DNA from: CAZJRB01 sp964547995
Lineage (GTDB): Bacteria; Planctomycetota; Planctomycetia; Pirellulales; Thermoguttaceae
DNA: 19,794 bases
Direction of reading: 5' to 3'
Assembly (NCBI GenBank): GCA_964547995.1
Contig: CAZJRB010000131.1
Coordinates: 1-19,794 of the forward strand
Shown: piece after piece, positions 8,301 through 14,784 of the stretch
Position numbering within the stretch: position 1 is the stretch's first letter
How the letters are laid out: each line of letters begins with the position of its first letter
Translations under genes and position numbers: made by a program
Notes under the pieces: model-generated
The model's database searches: none
The model's input: only the letters and a program-made list of their open reading frames with translations
What the model was told of the DNA's origin: nothing

Positions 8301-8901
8301 CAAGCAGCAAGTCCTCCCGGCCGCGGCGCGACCTGACGACCAAGACAACCAGGACGAGCAGCAGGAGAACGCCAATGCCAATCGCCGAGCCGATGATGAG
8401 CTTGCGTTCCCGATCTTGATCGGCGTCGGCATCCGGGGCGGCCTCGTCCCGCTCGGACGGTTGGCGCTTTGTACCCGGCTTCCGTCGCTCGGCCGGCTTG
8501 GCCTTCTCCCGGAACTTCTTGGCCTTGGCCTGCTCCTCTTTCACGACCTCGATTGCTTCGAGGAACCCGGCCAGGGTGGTCGAGAGTTCCTCGTCCGGTT
8601 CCGACCCCTCATCCGCCAGAGCCGTTTGTTGCCGGAGCAGCTTGTCGTATTGGGCCTTCTTCTCCAGGTTCAGGAGATTGAGCTTGGCGGCGGCGATCTC
8701 GTTGAGCAGCTTCTGCGATGCCTCACTGTGCTTGCCCGACTGGTACGTCCGCAGATGGGTCATCTGGCGGTCGGCGGCGTTTTCGATCACGTCGGGGTTG
8801 TCCTCGAAGGGCCGCAGCCCCAGGAGCCGATAGAGCGTCGGCGGCTGCTCCTCGGGAGCGATCGACAACCACGTGTAGTACGGGTCGAACTTCTCGGCCA
8901 T
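5308..8901 (-). CDS. J-like / SUMF1-like / LamG membrane protein
   Basis: 1197 aa from the ATG at 8901, chosen over a TTG three codons upstream because every paralog begins directly before 'FDPY'. Order: HPD-less J-like domain (about 5-91); motif DEELSTTLAGFLEAIE (about 103-118); charged linker; one transmembrane helix (LIIGSAIGIGVLLLLVLVVLVV, about 168-189); SUMF1/FGE-sulfatase domain (about 219-475: FVLIPAGEFVMGSP, YEVTQAQWRAVMG, LPTEAQWEYACRAGT, LYDMHGNVWEWCADWYG); proline-rich spacer with PPTPK repeats (about 482-547); helical segment (about 549-637); LamG/concanavalin-type domain (about 669-877: FTWTAWIKT, WHHVALSVQ, AVLYIDGK, GLIDGVTVWNRTLEPDEI); unassigned beta-rich region plus short coiled coil (about 902-1197). 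The active-site cysteines of true formylglycine-generating enzymes are replaced (GASMGNRAYHSRSAH), so sulfatase activation is unlikely. Domains after the helix are probably extracytoplasmic. It has its own promoter candidate and also lies in a same-strand array. Confidence 0.88.
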   Translation of the reverse strand: MAEKFDPYYTWLSIAPEEQPPTLYRLLGLRPFEDNPDVIENAADRQMTHLRTYQSGKHSEASQKLLNEIAAAKLNLLNLEKKAQYDKLLRQQTALADEGSEPDEELSTTLAGFLEAIEVVKEEQAKAKKFREKAKPAERRKPGTKRQPSERDEAAPDADADQDRERKLIIGSAIGIGVLLLLVLVVLVVRSRRGREDLLLANRKQGETSPPIAVMKDEKRLTINLGGGVKMEFVLIPAGEFVMGSPKAEREQALKEAKAQSPQYSHDDIRSEIEHRVRITKPFYLGKYEVTQAQWRAVMGDNPANSLGPTKPVEMVSWDDCQAFLAKLNDKFSKTGVKFGLPTEAQWEYACRAGTTTRYCFGDDATELGDFAWLSGNSADSTYPVGRKKPNAWGLYDMHGNVWEWCADWYGKDYYKKSAPTDPAGPPSGTQRIRRGASMGNRAYHSRSAHRNGAGKPELRERWTGLRVACLRDTPVDVVVEPAKPAGQKTPAKVPPPKQPGGGTTVAVTKPPAEPSPPTPKPPTPKPPTPKPPPVTPATEKSPVPAADAQKEMRQQIDEVYKLSQARPAAEKLGLAKELFALGKKSEGGPVERFVLMQLALEQAKGAGDAALVGEIVDAMGAEFDIDAAAVKQKALAGLTPTPPDTPKTEPGSDAPGTQPALKTGGNLVILHLNDEFGKLEDESGNDHHGIVRGNVTYNQPGKHRGAVRFDGSGGDIILQKSQLLSFNGNFTWTAWIKTQQDGTVMAYTTPDGNRPYGAKALHVRDGKLAFEVGGTGTLASKAKVNDDQWHHVALSVQSNVNGDKDKAVLYIDGKSAGQKADWKIDKYPEPKEFVLKIGRCNKDFRWSKFNGLIDGVTVWNRTLEPDEIIAAGKPHITAFGSLGKTGNLEPLGESSKPDTHVLGELTLSPDSKVDLKLVGGRIAIRPPRYFSMEFDADKKYWPIYLQHEVRGGGAPGQTPVARIAMKDQTLYFQWAQGVVPEQANHLLNCGLVVTVDGKSRCLSLGRPQKVSPVTVNLDTGISRSVLPGDRLPARNSLRLQIVRLEGEFPEAEFTPVDTVTLSRTTGIRFTKGGLPKLWLTVTFGAKARPVVDLGAHIDYELPGMPPRLFRAADAARVVQGMAAEQQRLEIELQATTTSSARKDDIKKKLPLLKKKIAQFTKLNELYAKLKNKPGKVHFRVYALVDGEHEVTLVQSF
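7304..7348 (-). repeat. 15-base tandem repeat, three units, coding PPTPK
   Basis: Three consecutive 15-base units (GGCGGTTTGGGGGTT on the plus strand; the third differs by one base) encode PPTPK repeats in the proline-rich spacer between the SUMF1 and LamG domains. Such tracts change copy number by slippage and act as flexible wall-spanning linkers. Confidence 0.85.
8555..8853 (-). repeat. 299-base segment identical to 14230-14528
   Basis: By direct reading this segment, coding most of the J-like domain and the GFLEAIE motif, is identical base for base to 14230-14528 in the 1196-aa paralog. Similarity continues with few differences for about 40 bases beyond the 8555 side, then fades in the linkers. 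The other paralogs differ widely in the same region, so this reflects a recent duplication or gene conversion between these two genes. Confidence 0.85.
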
Positions 8902-8939
8902 TACCCCCAAACCCTACGACAAAAAGACACCCCTCCAGA

Positions 8940-8957
8940 GAGTGATATGAGTCACTC
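8940..8957. promoter_or_regulatory. Palindrome at the predicted transcription start
   Basis: GAGTGA (8940-8945), six bases, TCACTC (8952-8957): a perfect 6-bp inverted repeat directly downstream of the -10 box at 8958-8963 and across the expected start point. The position suits a repressor operator; it could be chance. Confidence 0.3.
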
Positions 8958-8986
8958 ATTATTGCCGACCGGCGGGTGGAGTGCAA
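8958..8986 (-). promoter_or_regulatory. Candidate sigma70-type promoter inside the end of the upstream gene
   Basis: On the minus strand TTGCAC (8981-8986), 17 bases, AATAAT (8958-8963), ending 57 bases before the ATG at 8901. It overlaps the last codons and stop of the 638-aa gene. It shares the string CGGCAATAAT with the promoter at 14641-14669. Confidence 0.5.
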
Positions 8987-10875
8987 GGGGCAGGAAGAGA
9001 AATTCCCGAGGAGTAGAGCGTGGCGATTTGCCCCGCGTCCAGGGCCACACCGTACACCACGAACTCGTCGATGACGCTGGCAAAGGGCTGGCCCGACGAA
9101 TGATTGCCGATCCAGGTGACCTCGCTGGTGCTTTGGCCGCCGCTCGTGCCGACATAGACGCCGTCGAGGTACAGCTTCGTGGTTCCCTTGCTACCGACGG
9201 CGGCGATGTGGTGCCAGCCCTTGCCGTTGGTGGTGTAGTTGAGGTCATAGCCGCAATCGCAGAATCCGCTGCCGGTATCGCCCGACATGTAGATTCCCAG
9301 GTCGTGGCTGCCTTGTTGCCCCACGATGACGTGGTGGTCGGTGCTCTTTCCGCGCGACAGCGTCCGCCAGTGGCTGGCGTCGTGGAGGTGGTAGAACCAG
9401 GCGGCAATGGTCCACTCGCTGCCGATATCCACACCGTCGGGGACCTCCAAGCGCTGCTTGCTGTCATCGGCAATGCTCATGCCTTTGCCGAACTTTCCGC
9501 CGGGGGTGATCGTTGCACCGTCGCAGAGCGTTCCGTCCTTGCCGGCCGCCGTACCCCGGTTGTACACGGTCGAGCCGTTGTAGTGGTCGAAATCGAAGTA
9601 GGCATCCGGCGCAACCGCGAGTCCGCGGCCGATATCGGCCGGCCGCGGCGTCCCCTTCTTCCACCCCCTGGAGCGGATCGCCCAGACCACGAGAATCAAC
9701 AGGAGCAAGACGCCAACGCACACTGCCAAAACGATGATAAGCTTGCGCTCCAGGCTATTTCGATTGGTGCGTGCAGCCTTGCCCGGCTTGGCGATCTTGC
9801 GTTTCGCGTCTTCTTCACGTCGTTCCGGCCGATCGATTTTCCAAGGGTGCTTCTGTTCGGCGGCCGGTACCTGCCCTTCCGTCTCCATCGCTTGTAAGAA
9901 CCCGATCAACGTGGAGGAGAGTTCCGGGTCTTCTTGGTCTTCCCGGTGTTCTTGATCGGTGTGGACGTGTATGACGGGCTCGCCCCGCTTCGGCGTCTCC
10001 GTTCGTTCGGCCTTCTCCGCAGGTTTTGACTCTTTCTTTGCCGACGGCTCCTCTTCCTCGGCCGCGATGGATTGGAGAAACCCGGCCAGCGCAGCCCCGG
10101 GCCCTTCGTCTTCCTGTTCACCCATCCTTTGCCTCTTCATTTGTCCGGAAAGGAGCTTGTCGTACTTGGTCTTTTTCCTCTTGCTCAGGAGCGCGCTCCT
10201 GGCGGCCGCAACCTCGCCGAGCATTCTCTGTGCCTCGGCGCCGTGCTCGCCCGAGACGAATTTGCGGATGTAGTCCGACTGCCGCCCGGCGGCAGTCTTG
10301 ATCAAGTCGCGGTTGTCCTCCAGCGGCCGAAGTCCCAACAGCCGGTAGAGCGTCGGCGGCTGCTCCTCCGGCTCGATGGCCAGCCACGTCTCATAGGGGT
10401 CGAAATCGTCGGGCGGAGGTCTGCCCCCGGTTTCCTCTCGTGTACCCGGTTTGCGGGACCCGAAACGCGTTTTCTTTTTTTCCGCTTTTTTCCCACCGGT
10501 TTGCGGACCCCGATCTTTCTCGGCCTCGATCCCTTGCAGGAAGCCGGCCAAGGTCACGGAGAGTTCCTGATCCGTGTCCGCCTCGACTACCGGGTTCTCT
10601 TGCTCCCGGAGCAGCTTGTCGTATTCGGCCTTCTTCCGGGGCTCCAGCAGGGTGGTTCTGGCGGCGGCAACTTCTTCGAGAAGTCTCTGCGATTCCGCGC
10701 GGTGTTCACCCGGCCGGACCGAGCGAAGATAGGCCGCCTGCCGGTCGGCGGCAGTTTCGATCACTTTGGGGTTGTCCTCGAACGGCCGCAGCCCCAGGAG
10801 CCGATAGAGCGTTGGTGGCTGCTCCTCGGGTCCGATCGACAACCACTGGTAGTACGGATCGAAATCGTCGGGCAT
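8959..10875 (-). CDS. Tandem J-like domains / LamG membrane protein
   Basis: 638 aa. Unlike its paralogs it has two HPD-less J-like domains: about 4-90 (DDFDPYYQWLSIGPEEQPPT, AADRQAAYLRSVRPGEH, AEYDKLLR) and about 156-242 (DDFDPYETWLAIEPEEQPPT, AAGRQSDYIRKFVSGEH, TKYDKLLS). Each is followed by the short conserved motif: ELSVTLAGFLQGIEAE at 104-119 and AALAGFLQSIAAEEE at 261-275. A third motif copy, ELSSTLIGFLQAMETE at 318-333, has no J-like domain before it. After a basic linker, one transmembrane helix (LIIVLAVCVGVLLLLILVVWAI, about 379-400) leads to a LamG-type domain (about 424-622: EWTIAAWFYHL, WHHIAAVGSKGTTKLYLDGV, VIDEFVVYGVALDAGQIATLY). This domain is expected outside the cytoplasmic membrane and commonly binds glycans or proteins. 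Stop codons TAA TGA follow in tandem. GGGAAGG precedes the ATG. Confidence 0.87.
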   Translation of the reverse strand: MPDDFDPYYQWLSIGPEEQPPTLYRLLGLRPFEDNPKVIETAADRQAAYLRSVRPGEHRAESQRLLEEVAAARTTLLEPRKKAEYDKLLREQENPVVEADTDQELSVTLAGFLQGIEAEKDRGPQTGGKKAEKKKTRFGSRKPGTREETGGRPPPDDFDPYETWLAIEPEEQPPTLYRLLGLRPLEDNRDLIKTAAGRQSDYIRKFVSGEHGAEAQRMLGEVAAARSALLSKRKKTKYDKLLSGQMKRQRMGEQEDEGPGAALAGFLQSIAAEEEEPSAKKESKPAEKAERTETPKRGEPVIHVHTDQEHREDQEDPELSSTLIGFLQAMETEGQVPAAEQKHPWKIDRPERREEDAKRKIAKPGKAARTNRNSLERKLIIVLAVCVGVLLLLILVVWAIRSRGWKKGTPRPADIGRGLAVAPDAYFDFDHYNGSTVYNRGTAAGKDGTLCDGATITPGGKFGKGMSIADDSKQRLEVPDGVDIGSEWTIAAWFYHLHDASHWRTLSRGKSTDHHVIVGQQGSHDLGIYMSGDTGSGFCDCGYDLNYTTNGKGWHHIAAVGSKGTTKLYLDGVYVGTSGGQSTSEVTWIGNHSSGQPFASVIDEFVVYGVALDAGQIATLYSSGISLPAPCTPPAGRQ

Positions 10876-10910
10876 GGCCTTCCCACAACCGGTGAACGGC
10901 GGTTTGATGG

Positions 10911-10953
10911 GGTCGCCCCAAGAAGTGACGACAGGCCCTTATTATGGGCGACC
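10911..10953. promoter_or_regulatory. Inverted repeat over the promoter between the two largest upstream paralogs
   Basis: GGTCGCCC (10911-10918) and GGGCGACC (10946-10953) are perfect 8-base inverted repeats separated by 27 bases. The second arm touches the -10 box and spacer of the promoter at 10941-10969, so a folded transcript or bound protein could affect it. It could also be a weak terminator of the preceding gene, though no T-tract follows. Confidence 0.35.
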
Positions 10954-10969
10954 GCCCGACATATTGCAA
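10941..10969 (-). promoter_or_regulatory. Candidate sigma70-type promoter of the 638-aa gene
   Basis: On the minus strand TTGCAA (10964-10969), 17 bases, CATAAT (10941-10946), with the -10 box ending about 66 bases before the ATG at 10875. It lies in the 107-base gap after the stop of the 1196-aa gene. Confidence 0.5.
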
Positions 10970-10982
10970 GGGGGGTTCACCT

Positions 10983-13900
10983 TCACCTCTTCGCACCCGC
11001 ACTCGACTTGTCCAGAGGCCCCCTCGTGTGAAAGAGCACCTCTGCGGGCACGTCTTGTTCGGCGAAACCGCCTTGCCGTTGCCATTTGAAGTCGAGCGCG
11101 GTTGCGCCGGTCGCCTGGTAGAAATCGAATCGCAGCAAATACGATTTTCGCTTGAGATTCACCGTGACGCTCGTTGTGTTGGCCGCCTTGTTGGCTTGAT
11201 GTGTGCTGCTGCTGCTACCTTTCCAACTCCACTTTTCTGCGAGAAGAGCACCGTCGAGCCACAGGCGGTGACCGTCATCGCTGAATATCGTGAAAGTGTA
11301 ACGGCCTGCGGAAGGTACAACGAGCCATCCCCTCCAGGAAATTGAGTAATTGCTAGGGGGGACTTTCGCGCCTTCGGACCGGGCCCAACCCAGCCCAACG
11401 GTTGGGTCGATCCGGACCTCGAGCATCTTCTCAAACTTTTTGCCTTCGAAGTAAATGCCAACGAGCCCCGGAGCCAGTTTGGCGGAAACGCCGCGCACTG
11501 TTTTGCTCCTCCCTTGCGCATCGGCCACAGCGCTACTGGTTCCCGCGTAGCTTGTCGAAAGGCCGTATTTGTTCGCAAGGTAAGAGCCGACCGCATTCAA
11601 TTCTTCGACGGACAGGGCGCGGTTGTAGATGATGATTTCAGCGACGTCGCCTTTTGACAGTTCGCTGTTTCCTGTGGCCGTGCCACCGCCCAATTTCAGC
11701 CGTCCGATGCCCGAAACTCCCCAGCTACTGCTGGCCAGCAAATTGCCGCCTTCGTAGAAAACAGTCTTAGCGCGTGTTCCAGACGCGGCATACAGGTGAG
11801 GGATGGTATCGGCGGCGGGACCGCCTTCCCCTTTGACCCACGCTCCTGCACGCATTACGTCTTTCTTTCCCCCCCCGTACCCCAAGAGCCAACCGGCACT
11901 TGCGGAAGTAATCAGGCGACCATTCTTCGTGCCCTCCATTTGTGAAACGCTGAAGATGGTGTACGGCGTTGCGAAGGCCGTCGAGGTCGCAAGGAAGTCG
12001 TCGCCGTCGAACCGCACGACGGGCTTATCCCCCAGACCGCTGCTGCAGTACGCAGGCCGGCGCGACTTTTCGCTCTGCGTGGCGTGGTTGCCGCCGCCGG
12101 ACCGGTCGTCCCATCGGGCTATCGGGTCGCCGTCGTTAAGGCCGGTAAAGGCATCGGCATCGAGATGGAGCACAAGTCCGTCGGCGGGCAACTCATTAGG
12201 CCGCCCCGGCTTGTCCGCCGGCCGTTCGATTTTGGCGATCTCCGCCAGCCGCTTTTCTGTTTTGGCCTTGACGATGCCTTCGGGCAAGTCGGGCAGGGTC
12301 TTGCGGTACCAGTCACCGGCGTGGATCATCAGAGCGTCCGCTTCCCCGCCTTCGGCCCTTTCGGCCAAGGCCCACCAGGCGTCGGCGAGCTTGACTTGAT
12401 CGGCCGGTGTGCCCGAAAAAGTGCGTTCCTGCGCGGCGAGGTCTTTCAGGGTCGGGTTGCCACACTTGGCCAGGTGCGGCAGGCCTTGTTTCCAATCGCC
12501 ACGCTCGAAACAGAACCACCGCCCCAGCGCGAGATTAGCAGCCGGATCATCGGGGGCAGCTTGCAATTGCTCGAACCGCGAGGCCAGTCCGCGGACCCGG
12601 TCGAGGCGCTGATGCGCCTCGCCGCGGAATTCCCTGCCGGCCGTGCGCTTGGTGAGCCGGCACGCCGTCTCGGCCAGGTCTACCGCAATGCCGTGGCGGC
12701 CCTCGCCCAGGGCCTCGTCGATTGCCGGACGGACGGCTTCCATGAATGACTTGATCTGCTCGGCATCGAGCGTATCCGAAACGAACTTGTTCAGGACCTT
12801 CTGCTTCACATCCAGCGCATCGACCGCGAAGCTTTCGCCGATTGCGTCGATCGCCCGGACCGTCATCACCGGGTCGCCGCCGCTTTGGGCCAGTTCCATT
12901 GCCTTCCGCAAGAGCACGAACTTTTCGGCCGCCCCGCCCTGCGATTTCTTGCCCAGGTCGAACAGCTTTTCGGCCAGACTCAGCTTCTCCGCTGCTGTCT
13001 TGAGTTGCGGGAACTCGTAAAACTCCTCGATCTGCCGGGCCATTTTCTCTTGCTCATCGCGGGGTGGAACAGGAACCCGTTTCGGCTCCTCGGGCAGTGC
13101 GGGTTCGGGCAGCAATACCGGTTTTGGTTTGTCGACGACCGTCGGGGTAGGCTGCTCTTCCTGAACCGGATCGGGTTTGGCAACGGTCGTCGGGATGGGC
13201 GGCTTTTCCCGGGCCGGAGTAGGCTTGACAACGGGCGTCGGGACGGGCGGCTTTTCCCGGGCCGGAGCGGGCTTGGCGATGGCCAGTCGCTCGCTAAACC
13301 GTTTCTCCGTCGCCGCCGCGTCGATCTTGCCTCCGGCCCGGAAATCGTCGAAGGTGACATGGCCCCAGTCGCCAGTGGCCCGGTCGACGATTCGGACAAA
13401 GACCGTCTTGCCGACTAACTGCGGCATGTGCCAGTCGATCCGCCGCATCACCTCGGATTTCTTACCCCGGGCGGCAAGTACCTCTTTGCCGTCGGTCAGA
13501 CAAATCGCCACGTAGGTGTCGAACCCCGACCCGCCGCCGACGAGCATGGAGATATCCGGGTCGGTAAGGACAAACACGGGCGACTCGACGACCCCGGTCA
13601 TCTTGTCATCGTACTCGCCGCCGGCCTGCTCGGTAGTGGTAAGATAGTACTCTCCCTGCTTGTTGTGCTTCTCGTCCTTTTTGTTACGGCGGAACTCGCG
13701 ATCGCAGATGATGCGGTCGAACTCTCCCTCGACCACTTTCCATCCCTGCAAGTCACCCGTCTCGAAATCGAAGACGAGGGAATGTTTCTCGGCGGCGCCC
13801 GCCTTGGCCTGGCCTCCGTCGTCCGTCAGTACGGTGACCGGAGGGGCAGGTTTCTTCGGCCCGCGGCCGGCGAGGAAGGCCCAGGCGCCCAGTGCCAGCA

Positions 13901-14573
13901 AAACGAGGACCCCGATGCCGATAGTTGAGGTAATAAGGATCGTACGCTCTCGGCGTTTTTGGTCCGTGGCGGTCGGCTCCGCGGCCGTTTCGTCCTGTTG
14001 GCCGGGCGTGCGTTTTGCTGCGCGATCTCGCCGCTTGGTGCGTTTCGCATCCGGTCCGCGAGACTCGGCAGATTTGCCTTTCTCCCGGGCCTTCTTCCCC
14101 GCGGAGGCTGTGGCGGCCTCGCTCCGTTTGCTCCGCTTCCGTCGGATTTCCGACTTCCGCGGGTCGGCAGGCTTGGCCTTCTCCCTGATCTTCTTGGCCT
14201 TGGCCTGTTCCTCTTTTACGAATTCAATCGCTTCGAGGAACCCGGCCAGGGTGGTCGAGAGTTCCTCGTCCGGTTCCGACCCCTCATCCGCCAGAGCCGT
14301 TTGTTGCCGGAGCAGCTTGTCGTATTGGGCCTTCTTCTCCAGGTTCAGGAGATTGAGCTTGGCGGCGGCGATCTCGTTGAGCAGCTTCTGCGATGCCTCA
14401 CTGTGCTTGCCCGACTGGTACGTCCGCAGATGGGTCATCTGGCGGTCGGCGGCGTTTTCGATCACGTCGGGGTTGTCCTCGAAGGGCCGCAGCCCCAGGA
14501 GCCGATAGAGCGTCGGCGGCTGCTCCTCCGGCGAAATCGACAACCACCGGTAATACGGATCGAAGCCGGCCAT
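10983..14573 (-). CDS. J-like / LamG-like / PA14 membrane protein
   Basis: 1196 aa. Order: HPD-less J-like domain (about 1-90); motif DEELSTTLAGFLEAIE (102-117); long Lys/Arg-rich linker (about 120-210); one transmembrane helix (TILITSTIGIGVLVLLALGAWAFLA, about 211-235); a jelly-roll-like domain (about 264-418: LVFDFETGDLQGWKVVEGEF, SPVFVLTDPDISMLVGGGSG, GHVTFDDFRAGGKID) of the type found with planctomycete glycan-active proteins; three 16-residue proline-rich repeats (435-482); helical segment (506-600) similar to one in the SUMF1 paralog; TPR-like helical region (about 600-790); LamG-like domain (about 795-1004: DGLVLHLDAD, RWDDRSGGGNHA, PVVRFDGDD, AEIIIYNRALSVEELNAVGSYLANKYG); PA14 domain (about 1033-1185: GLVGIYFEGKKFEKM, GRYTFTIFSDDGHRLWLDG). 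PA14 and LamG folds usually bind carbohydrates. It is first of the array, 211 bases after argG. GAGGG lies 10 bases before the ATG. Confidence 0.88.
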   Translation of the reverse strand: MAGFDPYYRWLSISPEEQPPTLYRLLGLRPFEDNPDVIENAADRQMTHLRTYQSGKHSEASQKLLNEIAAAKLNLLNLEKKAQYDKLLRQQTALADEGSEPDEELSTTLAGFLEAIEFVKEEQAKAKKIREKAKPADPRKSEIRRKRSKRSEAATASAGKKAREKGKSAESRGPDAKRTKRRDRAAKRTPGQQDETAAEPTATDQKRRERTILITSTIGIGVLVLLALGAWAFLAGRGPKKPAPPVTVLTDDGGQAKAGAAEKHSLVFDFETGDLQGWKVVEGEFDRIICDREFRRNKKDEKHNKQGEYYLTTTEQAGGEYDDKMTGVVESPVFVLTDPDISMLVGGGSGFDTYVAICLTDGKEVLAARGKKSEVMRRIDWHMPQLVGKTVFVRIVDRATGDWGHVTFDDFRAGGKIDAAATEKRFSERLAIAKPAPAREKPPVPTPVVKPTPAREKPPIPTTVAKPDPVQEEQPTPTVVDKPKPVLLPEPALPEEPKRVPVPPRDEQEKMARQIEEFYEFPQLKTAAEKLSLAEKLFDLGKKSQGGAAEKFVLLRKAMELAQSGGDPVMTVRAIDAIGESFAVDALDVKQKVLNKFVSDTLDAEQIKSFMEAVRPAIDEALGEGRHGIAVDLAETACRLTKRTAGREFRGEAHQRLDRVRGLASRFEQLQAAPDDPAANLALGRWFCFERGDWKQGLPHLAKCGNPTLKDLAAQERTFSGTPADQVKLADAWWALAERAEGGEADALMIHAGDWYRKTLPDLPEGIVKAKTEKRLAEIAKIERPADKPGRPNELPADGLVLHLDADAFTGLNDGDPIARWDDRSGGGNHATQSEKSRRPAYCSSGLGDKPVVRFDGDDFLATSTAFATPYTIFSVSQMEGTKNGRLITSASAGWLLGYGGGKKDVMRAGAWVKGEGGPAADTIPHLYAASGTRAKTVFYEGGNLLASSSWGVSGIGRLKLGGGTATGNSELSKGDVAEIIIYNRALSVEELNAVGSYLANKYGLSTSYAGTSSAVADAQGRSKTVRGVSAKLAPGLVGIYFEGKKFEKMLEVRIDPTVGLGWARSEGAKVPPSNYSISWRGWLVVPSAGRYTFTIFSDDGHRLWLDGALLAEKWSWKGSSSSTHQANKAANTTSVTVNLKRKSYLLRFDFYQATGATALDFKWQRQGGFAEQDVPAEVLFHTRGPLDKSSAGAKR
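13128..13271 (-). repeat. 48-base tandem repeat, three units, proline-rich spacer
   Basis: Three 16-residue units (PAPAREKPPVPTPVVK, PTPAREKPPIPTTVAK, PDPVQEEQPTPTVVDK) at residues 435-482. The first two are also close at DNA level; the third has diverged. They probably form an extended spacer holding the distal domains away from the membrane. Confidence 0.8.
14230..14528 (-). repeat. 299-base segment identical to 8555-8853
   Basis: Second copy of the identical segment, coding most of the J-like domain and the following motif. The identity ends abruptly within codons on both sides, as expected from gene conversion rather than from selection on the protein alone. Confidence 0.85.
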
Positions 14574-14640
14574 GGAGTGATCCCTCGCAGGATAAGTGAA
14601 CGATCCAATCCGAACTTCCCGTCACTCGCGCCAAGTGCGT

Positions 14641-14669
14641 ATTATTGCCGATGCGAGGCCGAAACGCAA
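14641..14669 (-). promoter_or_regulatory. Candidate sigma70-type promoter at the head of the J-like array
   Basis: On the minus strand TTGCGT (14664-14669), 17 bases, AATAAT (14641-14646), with the -10 box ending about 68 bases before the ATG at 14573. It lies in the 211-base gap after argG, so the array can be transcribed independently of argG. Confidence 0.5.
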
Positions 14670-14784
14670 GCGGCTGGACGGTCAAACCGACCCGGCCTTT
14701 TGGTAAATCGAAGCAGATGACCACCTTGTGCCGTTCCCCCCGTGCCGGCCGGGACATTGATTGTTACCTGCGGGCTGTCATCGC

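Noticed and set aside
8902..8910. TTG start three codons upstream in the SUMF1 paralog
   Set aside because: All four paralogs start within a few residues of FDPY; the ATG at 8901 fits that pattern better.
7304..13271. Short tandem repeats as a CRISPR array
   Set aside because: The units are 15 and 48 bases, in frame, directly adjacent without spacers, and code for proline-rich linkers.
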